From Rhynchopus sp. YZ270_cl-10 (taxonomy: Eukaryota; Euglenozoa; Diplonemea; Diplonemida; Diplonemidae), in contig OZ037842.1 of assembly GCA_964035575.1 (NCBI GenBank), positions 1,612,001 through 1,676,000 of the forward strand: a DNA stretch of 64,000 bases, written 5' to 3'. The notes under the pieces were generated by a model. That model saw only the letters and a list, made by a program, of their open reading frames with translations. It made no database searches and was not told the origin of the DNA. The translations under genes were made by a program, and so were the position numbers. Positions 1 through 10,258 of this stretch are shown piece after piece (within the stretch, counting starts at the first letter, position 1; each line of letters starts with the position of its first letter).

Positions 1-603
1 TTTGCTCCTACTATGGAAAAACTGATGTGACTGCCACTTCTGTTCGAACTCGAGACCCATCGGTCTCTGGAAGAGAAGAGAATACGATGCGTTGTTCTGT
101 GCACCTTTCCCCCCCAACAGTGCACCCTCACCCACCCCCTCTCCTCCCTCCTCTTTTCACAAAGTTGTTTTTTTCGTATCATCGCCTCACATTGCAAAAG
201 GGGGTATCACAACCCCCCTTCAGGCAAATGCGGGGGGAAGGTGGCTTGCTGGTGATTATTTATTTGTTTATTGTTTTGTCAAAAAAAATCCCACACCGCC
301 GTTAGGCCGCACATTAAAACATGCAGGAAAAGAGAGGAAAAAAAAGAGGACGTTTTTTTTTCTTCTTGCATCCGTTATGTAGATTCACATGAATCACTAC
401 TATTTTTTATTGAGACGTTTTTCACTTTTTGAAGTTCCTAGTTGCGTTCATTGTATTGCATCAGATGCAAACGAACATCATCTTATTCCAGAAGGCGCCA
501 CTGAGGGGGTTCATTCCTTAACCAAAGCACCCTCTCTCACCTCAATTTGTCACATCCATACGTTCTCACCTCTTCCTCAGATATTACACACACAAAAAAC
601 AGA
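1..603. other. 5' spacer before the carboxylesterase
   Basis: No convincing coding region. The stretch is rich in C runs and T runs. Near its 3' end a pyrimidine tract ends in TCTTCCTCAG, with the AG at 579-580, only 24 bases before the esterase start codon. This is a good candidate trans-splice or 5'-UTR acceptor. Confidence 0.5.
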
Positions 604-2385
604 ATGGCGTTCTCAGCATGGTTCGGCGTCAGCGTGGTAGGTGTCTTCACGACACTGAAGACATATTTGTGGTGTTTGCTGGTGACACTGTGGAGGATTT
701 TGCTTCATGAGATCGAGGTTGTGTGGGAATGTGTACGCCCAAAGCGGACGTTTGTTGTGCCGACTGAGAGTGGCAAGGTGCGTGGGTACAAACGTGGTAC
801 TGCATTGGTGTGCAGAGGTATCCCGTACGCGGACTCCGTGGAAGGTGCTTACCGGTGGAAGGCACCACGCCCTCCACAGCCTTGGAAAGATGTGCGCGAC
901 TGCAAGAACTTCTCGCCGTGCTTCCCACAGGACCAGACCGGCATGGTGACGTCGTCCTTCTCACTCACGCGCTGTGTGCTCATGGGCATTGCAAAGGGCT
1001 TCCTCCGCATCACCGGCCTCGTACGCAACCACAAAGGCTCCGAAAAAGATGCCCTCACAATCAACGTCTGCTCCCCCTTCAACCACGTCCAGATGACCAA
1101 CAGCGTCAACCCTCCCGCACAGCTTCCCGTTCTCGTTTTTGTACACGGAGGTGGTTTTTACCTAGGCTCTGGTGGGGCGCCCTTCTACAAAGGCAATGAA
1201 ATGACCGAAAAAAACTGTGTTCTAGTAACAATGAACTACCGTCTCGGTGTGGTCGGGTTTTTGAATGTTCCTGGATGTGACACAAACCGGGGGCATCTTG
1301 ATCAGCTCTGTGCTCTGCAGTGGGTGCATGATAACATTGCAAACTTTGGTGGTGACAAGAACAATGTCACTATTTTCGGTGAGTCCGCAGGCGGCATGTC
1401 GTGCGCAAACCTGATGGGGTCACCCCTGCGGAAGACACCCGAAGGGAAGCAGCTCTTTAGGAAGGTCATCTGCATGAGCGGTGCTGCACACAACGTGCAT
1501 TCCCTGCAACGCTCTGAGGAGATCTTCGAAGAGGTCCTGGGCAACCTTCCCAAGGGGAGCACCCGCGAGAGCCTGGACACTGTGCCCTACTCTGTCCTCC
1601 ACTCTGCCATGATGAAGTTCATTTGGAAGCACCGTCGTGCATATGACACCAACCGCGCTGCCGACGTCATCGGCCTGGGCCCGCACATTGACAACCTGGT
1701 GCTTCCCAAACACCCACTGCAGGCGGTGAAGGACGGCGATGCGAATGATCTGATGCTTCTCGCCGGCACCACCAAGCATGAGTACACTCTGTTCACCTCC
1801 TTTCTCCAGCCGCACCGTCCTTTAACTTCGATGCTTCCCGATCGCTTGGAGTCGTGGATGAGCAACACTGCGACATACAACTGTGCACACGACATCTCCG
1901 AAACGAAGCAGCGCCTCCTTGCTGCGTACCTCACATCCGACTATTCGAAGACCTTCCCCGGGTTCACTTACCACAAGGAATACAACGCGGCGGTGACCGA
2001 TTGGGAGTTCAGAATTCCCTGCGAACGTCTTGCCCACGTACACAACACAGCAGGGGGGCACGCCAGGGTGTACCTCTACCAGCCAACTCTGAACGAAACC
2101 TACGGATGCTGTCATGGTTCAGAGCTGATGCCGCTCTTCGGTACACACAAATTCCTTCCCTTCATCTTTGACGAGAATGCAGGTGACACCTGTGGTGAGA
2201 TCTTCCGTGATGTAGTAGCGGAATTCTCCAAAGGTGACCTCTGCACAAACTCCTGGCCAAAGTTTGACAGCACAAACCGCAACGTCATGGAGCTAGGGGC
2301 GAACAAATCGCTCCTCTCCAACCCCGACAGTGATATTATCAACAGATGGGGCGACCTTGCTCGGTTTGATAAACGCATTTTGTGA
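604..2385 (+). CDS. Type-B carboxylesterase/lipase (cholinesterase family)
   Basis: A 593-residue alpha/beta-hydrolase of the type-B carboxylesterase family, which hydrolyses carboxylic esters. The ATG at 604 is chosen because upstream in-frame sequence has only a TTG, and the ATG follows an acceptor-like CAG by 24 bases. The N-terminus has a hydrophobic stretch (about residues 5-35, with W/L/V/T) that could be a signal anchor. The oxyanion-hole motif HGGGFYLGSGG is present. The nucleophile lies in FGESAGG (Ser about residue 261), the acid in TKHEYTLF (Glu about 393) and the histidine in CCHGSELM (His about 504), so the catalytic triad is complete. Length is normal for the family and no intron is needed. 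There is no C-terminal ER-retention signal (the end is KRIL). The physiological substrate cannot be told from sequence. Confidence 0.92.
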   Translation: MAFSAWFGVSVVGVFTTLKTYLWCLLVTLWRILLHEIEVVWECVRPKRTFVVPTESGKVRGYKRGTALVCRGIPYADSVEGAYRWKAPRPPQPWKDVRDCKNFSPCFPQDQTGMVTSSFSLTRCVLMGIAKGFLRITGLVRNHKGSEKDALTINVCSPFNHVQMTNSVNPPAQLPVLVFVHGGGFYLGSGGAPFYKGNEMTEKNCVLVTMNYRLGVVGFLNVPGCDTNRGHLDQLCALQWVHDNIANFGGDKNNVTIFGESAGGMSCANLMGSPLRKTPEGKQLFRKVICMSGAAHNVHSLQRSEEIFEEVLGNLPKGSTRESLDTVPYSVLHSAMMKFIWKHRRAYDTNRAADVIGLGPHIDNLVLPKHPLQAVKDGDANDLMLLAGTTKHEYTLFTSFLQPHRPLTSMLPDRLESWMSNTATYNCAHDISETKQRLLAAYLTSDYSKTFPGFTYHKEYNAAVTDWEFRIPCERLAHVHNTAGGHARVYLYQPTLNETYGCCHGSELMPLFGTHKFLPFIFDENAGDTCGEIFRDVVAEFSKGDLCTNSWPKFDSTNRNVMELGANKSLLSNPDSDIINRWGDLARFDKRIL

Positions 2386-3342
2386 TATTTTCTGTGGGTC
2401 AGTAGGAGGTGCCATTACAACTACCATTTTCTTTAAAAAAATGTGCAGAATGCCGATCTTTTGTAAGGTAGTTGAGTTGCAGTTTAGCTTCATCTTACAT
2501 TTTTTTAGGTATTTTGTGTTTTTTTTGCATCTATTGAGGTGTATTAATACGAAGTCTTCAACGACTGCCTTCTTGAGCACAAAACGAAAGGAGAGAGAGA
2601 GAGAGCAATTCGTAGATGGAGGGGGGGTGGGAGAGGGGGAGGGTATTTTTGTGTACTGTGTGTTTCATAATGTGCGTATTTTTTTTTTTTTCTTCTTCTG
2701 TTCTTCGATTTTCGACATTAACACTTTCTTTTTGTTTTACTTTTTCTCCCTCACTTCATTTTGATGCAAATGGGCATCATCCCAAAAATAAACGTCTCTG
2801 CAACGAAAGAGACAAATGATAAATCGGCCCCCCCCGAACATTAAGCCTCCTATGTATTGGTGCTCCACAAAAACCTTTCACCAGAATCTGTCAGAGACCT
2901 GTCGGTTTTTTTGTTAAGAGGGGGGGGTGTCAAAGATAGCAATTTTGGCTTCTTTCTTTCTTTTCTTCTTCTTTTTTTTGCTGGACGAGGTTTTTTATAT
3001 CAAGGTGACGAAGCAATCTAATCAGACTAAACACGAGAAGCATTAGAGTCATCTTATAAACCTTTTTTTTTCTCTTATGTGTCGCTCATAGAGCCCATTC
3101 GATTCAAGAGCATTCTTGAGTTTTCCTCGTTCCGCACAACAACCAAATATCCCATTTTTTTCCCAGAAAATTTTGTAAGCGTGACTAAGCACTCAGAGCT
3201 TAGATTAATATTACATTTTTTTTTTTTTGTGCCAAAAAAAAACAAGTAATTGCTATCGGAAAAAAAACGGGGTGTGATGTGGAACTCCATCCTGTAGAAA
3301 TAATCTACAACACGCCCAGCATTCTGCTCTTCTGCAGGTATG
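2386..3342. other. Spacer downstream of the esterase
   Basis: T-rich spacer without a supportable gene. It holds GA-rich and poly-G/poly-C runs and one expanded copy of the dispersed hairpin family near 3003-3064. A related partial copy (GTGACTAAGCACTCAGAGC) begins at 3180. Confidence 0.5.
3003..3064 (+). repeat. Dispersed hairpin, expanded copy
   Basis: The outer arms AAGGTGAC and GTCATCTT can pair over eight positions, and the copy ends TATAAACC plus a T run like other family members. The interior is longer than usual (extra AATCTAATCAGACTAAA segment) but keeps ACACGAGAAGC. Confidence 0.5.
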
Positions 3343-3690
3343 CTAACGCTCTTCGTAAGCTGCCAGACCCACTGGGACGCCAGCATCTGAAACGTTCAAG
3401 AAGGGGCTGTCCTCTTCATCCAGCACCATCTGCTCGATAGCGTTGTTGGACGTAGGCTCGGCAGGCTCGGCGTGTTCCAGCTCGTTTTTGTCCACAGGCT
3501 CCCCACATTGTCGTCGTCGTTGGAGCAGTGCGGAAGGAACACAGAATGCACAGACTACAACACATCGATCACACCAGGCACATCAGCACCTCCAGCAAAT
3601 CGCCAGGATGCTACGGTGGTTTCGAAAATCGCGCGGAGTTTCCCACAGCACACCCGTTTTTCCTTGGCAATTACTTGTCCTTGTTGTTTT
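3343..3690 (-). pseudogene. Possible decayed minus-strand gene fragment
   Basis: Read on the minus strand, 3343-3495 gives an open, coding-like tail (…ELEHAEPAEPTSNNAIEQ, then MVLDEEDSPFLNV and GVPVGLAAYEER, stop). Farther upstream, about 3560-3690, a different frame gives LRAIFETTVASWRFAGGADV. The two parts do not share a frame and no clear splice pair joins them, so it is either a multi-exon gene end or a broken copy. The amino-acid composition and GC content contrast with the T-rich surroundings. I do not recognise a family. It would be the only minus-strand gene in the window. Confidence 0.3.
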
Positions 3691-3780
3691 CAACCACCTT
3701 CCTTCAACCCTTGTAGGGATCAGTTGTAATTTTTTTCGCGAAAACATGAAATTATACATTTCAAGAGAACAAATTAAAAA

Positions 3781-4302
3781 GGGTCCTTATTTGCATTTTT
3801 GGGCTCCGCCCGTGCAGTGATGGGGTCAATCTCGAAAATTGGACAATTTTTTGACTACTTAAATTTTGAGAAATATGAGCCCGGTTGCTTATACGTGGGG
3901 CCCATTTTTGGCCAAAATTTTCCTCAAAATCTGGTTTTGTAAAATTGACCCTTTCCCCCCCCCCACATCGATTTCAATACTATACCTTACTTCACCTACG
4001 GTTGCCCTTACAGGGGGGGGTGAAGGAAGGTAAGTTGAAAAGGGTCCTTATTTGCATTTTTGGGCTCCGCCCGTGCAGTGGTGGGGTCAATCTCGAAAAT
4101 TGGACAATTTTTTGACTACTTAAATTTTGAGAAATATGAGCCCGGTTGCTTATACGTGGGGCCCATTTTTGGCCAAAATTTTCCTCAAAATCTGGTTTTG
4201 TAAAATTGACCCTTTCCCCCCCCCACATCGATTTCAATACTATACCTTACTTCACCTACGGTTGCCCTTACAGGGGGGGGTGAAGGAAGGTAAGTTGAAA
4301 AT
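3781..4302. repeat. Tandem duplication, two 261-bp units
   Basis: The block starting GGGTCCTTATTTGC at 3781 is repeated from 4042 almost base for base. Differences are about one substitution (CAGTGATGG versus CAGTGGTGG) and a C-run length change. Each unit holds inverted pieces: GGGTCAAT…ATTGACCC, and CTTACTTCACC facing GGTGAAGGAAGGTAAG. It looks like a very recent duplication of non-coding sequence. Confidence 0.9.
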
Positions 4303-4651
4303 TTCTCTCCTTTAGATGCATACGTCCATTCATCGTTCTGTTTCTCTTTCTTTCCTACAAAAATAAAAAAAACGTTTTTTTAAAGTCTGTTGTGTGTCCC
4401 GTGGACCCTTCAACTTTCCTGATGCCTTGTGATATTTAACCAGTTTTTTTTTTTTTTTTGTTTGTGTGTGTATATCGTGCATCTCCTTGTTTTGTACTAT
4501 ATTTCGTTACGTTTTGATTGCCCTTTTTTCCCCCCCAGCGTTTTGTGCATTTCTCCAGAGAGGTTTTTTTTTTTGGTTGGGCACGAAACTACCCATGGAA
4601 TTCATTGTTTAGAATCCGTCGGATTCAGAGAAAGAAAGAGGAAAAGTATAG

Positions 4652-4710
4652 TGGAGTTCATCCTCGGGTGTCTACACTAATACAACCAAGTTTTCAGAAA
4701 AAAAAAGAGT
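4652..4710 (+). repeat. Dispersed short repeat (GTGGAGTTCATCC family)
   Basis: GTGGAGTTCATCC, GGTGTCTACACTAATACAACC and an A-run tail recur near 30811, 31352 and 62374. This is the best-preserved copy together with the one at 62374. Confidence 0.6.
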
Positions 4711-5059
4711 GATTGTTTCGAAGACGACTTTACCTAGGATCCCAGCGACATCCGACGGCTTATAAACAATTGAGACTTTTCTTACTAAGAAGGGCGGGTA
4801 CACAAAACTTTCAAAAAAAAAAACCAAAAAAGGGGGGCATTTCGCACAATGCAGTCCTTACCCTTAGCTCTCCCTCTCCCTCTCTCTCTTTCTTCCTCCC
4901 TCTTCCTCCCTTGTTTGTTCCATAAAAAAACTAAAATCAGTGGAATGTTCCTTAGACGTTAGCAACCCTGTGTGTCTCTTCGGCAGCATTACCTTGCCCT
5001 TGGGGGATCTCCTGTTGTGTTTCTTGTTTGTTATGTGTGTGGCATGAGCGGCACGTCAT

Positions 5060-5092
<33 letters not shown>

Positions 5093-5523
5093 GTTTGTTC
5101 TTGATTTTTTTATTTGTGCGGGCTATGGATGTGGTGGTCCAGTAGTGCCGTTTTGTACTTCACAACAACGAAAAATATTTTTCCCCCTTTTTTTTTTGCT
5201 TTTTTGCTTGTAACTAGCCCTGGCGGCTCGTGTTGTTCTGTGTGGGTTAGTCGGGTCTTGCGATCCGTCTGGGGTCTCTTTTACTCAGCATCAGGGTACG
5301 GGTTGACACATTATGTGAACACTTCCCCTATCCCTGGCTGCTTAAGGGTGCACAGACAGCACACCTTTCCCCAGGGCGTGGCCGATCCCTTTGCTGTAAG
5401 CGTGGGGACTCTGGCATGACTTCCAGACCTGACATCCCCATATATCAGGTCTTCACGCTTTCTGTTATCCTCCCGTTTCTTTCTTTTATAGGTGACAAGG
5501 ATTATCAGAGATTTCTTTTAGTT

Positions 5524-5550
5524 TAGATGTGCACGAGAGGCACATTGATC
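5524..5550 (+). repeat. Dispersed hairpin copy
   Basis: TAGATGTGCACGAGAGG followed by CACATTGATC. The inner stem TGTGC/GCACA flanks the loop ACGAGAG, and a T run follows. The outer 3' arm is altered (GATC instead of CATCTT). Confidence 0.6.
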
Positions 5551-6084
5551 ACATTTTTTTCCTTCTTCTTTACGCACACTACTTTGTGAGCGGAAAGTGT
5601 CACTTTGTTCACTCACCCAACGCAGCACCGCCCAATAGGTGTGTGGAAGCGTCAACGCATCAAACAACCACAAGAAGGGGGTGAGGGAACACTTTTCTGG
5701 GGCCTGTTTTGCCTATTAGCCGCTTCTGCATTGCGTTCTTTTATTCTTTTATTCTTTTTTTGGTCTGAAGCGAACCGAAACAGTGTCCTGCTCACAGAAA
5801 GAAAAAATAACAACAAAAATAAAAGGGTGAAAGTCAAATGTATACACATATACACAGGGTTATAGTCAGATCTATACACTCATTGTATGTACAATTGTCA
5901 ATTGTACATACAATTGTATAGAAATTGTATAGATCTGACTATTTGATGTACAATCCCAACTTTTTTTATAGTCAGATCTATACAATTTATGTACAATCCC
6001 AGTATACACTAGGTCGTACACAAATTGTATAGATTTGACTATACAAAAGTCAGATCTATACAATTTTTGGATTGTACACGCCAT

Positions 6085-6150
6085 ACCCAGGTACCCAGGT
6101 ACCCAGGTACCCAGGTACCCAGGTACCCAGGTACCCAGGTACCCAGGTAC
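6085..6150. repeat. GGTACCCA tandem array
   Basis: About eight copies of the 8-base unit GGTACCCA inside element A, just inside its left arm. One further pair of units occurs at 6556-6570, next to the start of the shared core. Confidence 0.9.
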
Positions 6151-6577
6151 ACGGTACACTGGATACAAGGATAAAAGTCGTGAAAGAGCAACCACAGCCA
6201 ACCCGCCAGTCACTGAAAAGTGACCAGACAGTCCACTTGACAAACACAAAAGTGTCCGTCGCGTGGGGCATTCATGCACTGAGGAGATAATGATCCAACA
6301 ATTCACAAGAAAACATTACTTAACCTACTGCTGGAAATTGCCAGGTCGTAGTAACACACAAAGTGTGCCTCCGTTCGGGAATATCGGAGTTATAGAGTCC
6401 TAAAAGGCCTCTGCCGCTAGTCAAGGTATAACCGAATGAACGGCCCAAGACCCCCGTGGAGAAGTTAAATGTTGTAATGATTTCAAGTAAAATGCGAGCA
6501 CTGTCTTACCCTCCTCAATGCATGGTGGAAGATGTCTTTCACAACAAATATCCTGTACCCAGGTACCCAAATTCCCA

Positions 6578-7375
6578 AACCCACGCAGTGGCACATGACC
6601 GCAAGTGTGAGTGACCCACACATGAGGGAATGCGACACTACGCAAAATTTACCACCAGACCCTGTCTTTCGTGCACCTGAAGTACAACGCCGCAGACAGG
6701 CCAAACATGCGTTGGACTCAGAGGAATGCCCGCTGTGCAGGTATCAAACATGAGAACCAACTCCCAGCAACAAGGCGCCTTTTGGCGGGCGTTGTTGAGG
6801 GTGTTTGGGGTGCAAAGTTTTCCACAATTTTGATGCGCGGGTACAGAAGTGTTATCTTGTTCTTTCATCTCTAGGAATGTAAATGTCAATCGCGTTTAAC
6901 TACCACGAGGGCTTGTTCAGTGAACCCACGAGGGGTCGCAGGGGGTTGGTTATCCCATATCTATCAAAGGTTGTGTCGACCAGGCTAAACCACTATGTTA
7001 CGCTGTACGTTGTTAAATCCGAAGAAATAACACTTTAGCAGCCGCAGGAAGTTTGCTAAAAAGAGTGCCTCACGCTACACAAACCACCACCCGCGATTGA
7101 CTTAGATGTTATAACAAAGAGAATTCAGAACAAAACAACACCCTGCCCCATACACACTAAATTGTCATGCTTTAAGAGCATGCCTGGGCCAAAATTACTA
7201 TGACGAAAAGGCAACAAGACCACCCACAAGGAGTGTGAAATGTGCACTGGTTTTCTGGGGGAACGCAATATTTTCTTGTGTCTAGTCCTCCGCAAGCAGA
7301 GGACAGACTTTCCGGAAGGTTTCCAAAGTCGAATTTCTTGCACTAGCTATGCTCCCTGGGTTAAATGGCAATAGC
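6578..7375. repeat. Shared core module, copy in element A
   Basis: Begins CCCACGCAGTGGCACATG and ends near TGCTCCCTGGG. Long stretches match 19573-20300, and the reverse complement matches parts of 17398-18135. No protein is convincingly encoded in any frame shared by the copies. Confidence 0.8.
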
Positions 7376-7908
7376 AGTGACTGACTTCTGAGAAAAATCG
7401 GGTGTGCGAAACCCAATTTCCATTTTTTGTGTATAGTCCTGTAGGGGTGGGTGTGTGTGTGGGTAGGTGGGTAGGTGGGTGGGTGTACTCTAAACTGTTT
7501 TCCACTATGGGTAGGGATTTGTGTACGACCTAGTGTATACTGGGATTGTACATAAATTGTATAGATCTGACTATAAAAAAAGTTGGGATTGTACATCAAA
7601 TAGTCAGATCTATACAATTTCTATACAATTGTATGTACAATTGACAATTGTATATACAATGAGTGTATAGATCTGACTATAACCCTGTGTATATGTGTAT
7701 ACATTTGACTTTCACCCAAAATAAAATACCCACGTAAAAAAAATAAGTACCACGCCAATTCACGCACCCAGAGCACCCTTTGTACATCAATGAGGGCACT
7801 CTGAATTAATACTGATTTTTTGCACATTTTATGTTTTCACTTATCACCTGTATTTTTTCTTGTTTAACACGCAAATTTAAATCGCCTATTCAAGTTTTCG
7901 CAGTAGTT

Positions 7909-8020
7909 ATTTTGCAATATTTCACTTATTAATTTTCGATGCTCGTGAGCTCAGTTTGCCTCGCTGCGGAAAATTAACCACACTCGCATCGAAAATTAAT
8001 GCATTAAATTATCGCAAAAT
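7909..8020. repeat. Small foldback (MITE-like) element
   Basis: A perfect 14-bp inverted pair, TTAATTTTCGATGC (7929-7942) and GCATCGAAAATTAA (7986-7999). Looser pairing extends outward to ATTTTGC…GCAAAAT. The spacer between the arms is about 43 bases. I could not fix a target duplication. Confidence 0.6.
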
Positions 8021-8190
8021 ATAACTTCTGTATAAAAAGTCGAATCAATAGATATTAAAGTGCGTGGACGAGAGTCACATTCATTTTTCAAGTTTTTTTT
8101 TTATATTTCCGTGCATTTTATTTTCCACAAACTGCACATTTTTTCGGTACACACGCTCATAGAAGCGTTTGCACCAAAACCACTTTTTTT

Positions 8191-8222
8191 TAGATGTGTG
8201 CACGAGAGTCACATTCATTTTT
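8191..8222 (+). repeat. Dispersed hairpin copy
   Basis: TAGATGTGTGCACGAGAGTC then ACATTCAT and a T run. A second copy (TGCGTGGACGAGAGTCACAT, then TCATT) lies at 8060-8084. Confidence 0.65.
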
Positions 8223-8374
8223 TTCAAGTTTACCTTCTTTTTTATCCATTGTCAGCGCCAATCAACATCACTTTTTTTTTCCCCCACTTTTTTAAAGTTT
8301 TTCTACACGGAATGCATAACATCTTATCAGACGATGGTTTTGACCTGTTTTTGCTTAACCCCCTCCTCGAAATA

Positions 8375-8465
8375 GATGTAGGACTGCGTAGTTTGGGTCC
8401 ACCCGGTGCACCGGTCATATACCAAGGTACACTGGCATGAGAGGGCTTTTGTATTTCAAGTAAAC
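8375..8465 (+). repeat. 95-nt dispersed repeat, copy 1
   Basis: Shares with 30245-30336, 51377-51465 and 54885-54977 the blocks GATGTAGGACTGC, TTTGGGTCCAC, CCGGTGCACCGG, TACCAAGGTACACTG, CATGAGAGGGC and TTGTATTTCAAGT. Two blocks are self-complementary, which suggests a folded RNA. Confidence 0.75.
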
Positions 8466-9041
8466 TTTGTTTGCCGTCGGGTGTCGGGTCTGCTCGTCTC
8501 CCATGCGATATCTGCGTAAGGTGCCCCCGCCAGCGTTCGCCTTCTCGCAGGGGTCAGAGGCATTTTTTTTTTTTTTGGCGATTTTTTTTTTTGAGGTGGT
8601 ATTTCAAGTCAACCCTTCAAGAAAGAGGACCGATGTTCTTTTTTATGGAATTTTTTTTAAAAATTGGGTTGTATGCATTCTGTGTCCATATTAATTTTGT
8701 GTGTTTCCAAAGAGTTTGTCTATGCGTCTGTTAGAGGTGCTGTTCACGTATCATGACGTGGTCATTCCCTTGGTTTTGAGTGTTACACGTTTCAATCACT
8801 GCATGAGTTTCTTGCCCATTACCTTTGTCACCATGAGAGCACACCACCACCACCACACACCAACCAACGCAACACTCATCTTCACGAACAACTATTTCTC
8901 GTTGTTCCACACCCACCCTTCTTGTTGCAGCTCTCAGCTTTGCCGATCTTTTAAAAAAAAAGCTTCCTCTTCCCTGCAATTTTACAAACACTCTCTCCGG
9001 AACCCCAAAGCATTTATTAACAGATTTTGTTCTACACAAAA

Positions 9042-10070
9042 ATGCCGCTCCCAGTATCACCAATGCGGGCAACGTCACCTACACGACGTGCTTGGGGTGG
9101 GTGTGAAGGTGGACGGGATAGAGTTGCTGTGGGCGATCCAAATTATTGCACTGAAGACCGCCGAAGCGAGGCGAGGGCGGGGCGTGCTAATGTCGCACGC
9201 AATACGGGGTCTCTTGTTTCAGGCCTGAGTTGGTCTGGATCTGCCAAAGCAAACGACAGCAAACGCGTCCGCAGCTGCGGCGCGAATATCCGACAGACAT
9301 TCAACCACAGCAGCCTGCACCCCGCGAGAGGTGGTGTCTGCACTGACGTTACCGACAAACGTACCGGACGACGCCCTTCTCCTGAAAAACACCGCAACAA
9401 CAGCAGCATCCGCCAGACCAAACCTGTTGTGGGTCTGCATCAACAGCGTTGGAACTCTTCAATCCGAGCCTCAGGATGCAACGTTGAAGAAGCACCGCTA
9501 CCTCGGGTCCGGGGGAAGTTGAGGACAAATTCTCCGCAAAAAACGTCTGCGATTGGTGTGAGCAACCATACATTGACACATGACGCAGAGTCGGTAAGGG
9601 TGCGGCGGCGTGGGAATGGGGCAGGGGGGATTGGGAGCTTGGAGGTGCAGACTGCGGGGCTGACGTCATCTGCTTTGTGTCCGCAGCCGGAGTACGATGA
9701 GTCACCCCCAAGAGCACGCAAGAACAAGAGTGCGTCGCCTTCAAAGTACCCAACGCAGGTAGGGGTAGCCATGCACGCTCCACCCCAGCAAGCGTCCACG
9801 AAGCACAAACAGCAATGGGTCGCAGACATGCTCCAAAACCGTGCCCACCTCCTCGCCCCCGCAGGCGCAGCCTCCATCCACAACCCCGGCCACGGTGCCA
9901 GAAGACCCCTCGACGGTTCAGAGGCACAAAGGCAAGGCACACCGCGCTTCATCAGTACCTGGGAGAAGCCGGTCCCCCCGCAGTCCCCAGTGCGAAGGAT
10001 TTCGATTACAGGGTCGCCAAAAAGGGGTTATAACAGTCATTCTACATCCAGGTTGCTTGCGTGGGGGTGA
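9042..10070 (+). CDS. Hypothetical basic, low-complexity protein
   Basis: An open frame of 342 codons from the ATG at 9042, which sits in a favourable AAAAATGCC context 18 bases after an AG acceptor. The protein is rich in Ser, Arg, Pro, Asn and Thr and is probably disordered throughout. It has no transmembrane segment and no recognised domain. Short segments such as KHKQQWVADMLQNRAHLL could be helical, and RRISITGSPK looks like a phosphorylation site. It lies 188 bases upstream of the ammonium transporter on the same strand. The opposite strand has overlapping open frames of up to 197 codons, so coding status rests on orientation, start context and the GC rise. I do not recognise a family. 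Confidence 0.5.
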   Translation: MPLPVSPMRATSPTRRAWGGCEGGRDRVAVGDPNYCTEDRRSEARAGRANVARNTGSLVSGLSWSGSAKANDSKRVRSCGANIRQTFNHSSLHPARGGVCTDVTDKRTGRRPSPEKHRNNSSIRQTKPVVGLHQQRWNSSIRASGCNVEEAPLPRVRGKLRTNSPQKTSAIGVSNHTLTHDAESVRVRRRGNGAGGIGSLEVQTAGLTSSALCPQPEYDESPPRARKNKSASPSKYPTQVGVAMHAPPQQASTKHKQQWVADMLQNRAHLLAPAGAASIHNPGHGARRPLDGSEAQRQGTPRFISTWEKPVPPQSPVRRISITGSPKRGYNSHSTSRLLAWG

Positions 10071-10258
10071 TGCTAGCTGAGGGAGGGTGTTTTTTTTTGT
10101 AAAAATTGGGTTATTTGGGTAATATTTCACTGTAATGTATTAGATGAAAAAAGAGTAGTTTCTTTGGTTTGTGTATAAAAAAATTGAGGGTAAAAAAATA
10201 AATAAGTTTACACCATCCAGATTCACACAAAAAAACAAACAAAAGGGAAGCCGCCAAT

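Larger units (their letters stand above)
3691..5824. other. Repeat-rich spacer
   Basis: No supportable gene. Contents: a 261-bp tandem duplication (3781-4302), a short dispersed repeat at 4652-4710, a T run of about 30 bases near 5061-5091, a GC-richer stretch at 5215-5440 without a recognisable product, and a dispersed hairpin at 5524-5550. Confidence 0.5.
5825..7717. mobile_element. Non-autonomous DNA transposon A, 201-bp inverted repeats
   Basis: A 1893-bp element bounded by 201-bp terminal inverted repeats (5825-6025 and 7517-7717) that differ at only about one position. They begin GGGTGAAAGTCAAATG. The 9-base direct repeat AAAATAAAA flanks both ends (5816-5824 and 7718-7726), which looks like a target-site duplication. 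Its length and the long arms recall Mutator-like elements, although the A-rich site makes the exact length of the duplication ambiguous. No transposase is encoded. Inside are an eight-copy GGTACCCA array (about 6085-6150), the core shared with two other elements (about 6578-7375) and a GT-rich array (7447-7490). The near-identical arms imply a young insertion or gene conversion. Confidence 0.88.
7718..9041. other. Spacer with hairpins and a foldback element
   Basis: No supportable gene. Contains a 112-bp foldback element (7909-8020), dispersed hairpin copies at 8055-8086 and 8191-8222, and a 95-nt dispersed repeat at 8375-8465. A candidate acceptor (TTATTAACAG, AG at 9022-9023) lies 18 bases before the next start codon. 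Confidence 0.5.

Noticed and set aside
547-603. N-terminal extension of the carboxylesterase
   Set aside because: The upstream in-frame start would be TTG, and the extension crosses the candidate acceptor at 579-580. The ATG at 604 is preferred.
5061-5091. T run of about 30 bases as a special signal
   Set aside because: T runs of 9-20 bases occur throughout the spacers. This one is only longer and may also include sequencing error.
6085-6150. GGTACCCA array as a CRISPR-like repeat
   Set aside because: The 8-base unit has no spacers and lies inside a transposon in a eukaryotic genome. It is a microsatellite.
9349-9942. Minus-strand frames opposite the hypothetical gene
   Set aside because: No known motif. 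The plus strand has the longer frame, a better start context and the orientation of all neighbours. The doubt is reflected in a modest confidence.
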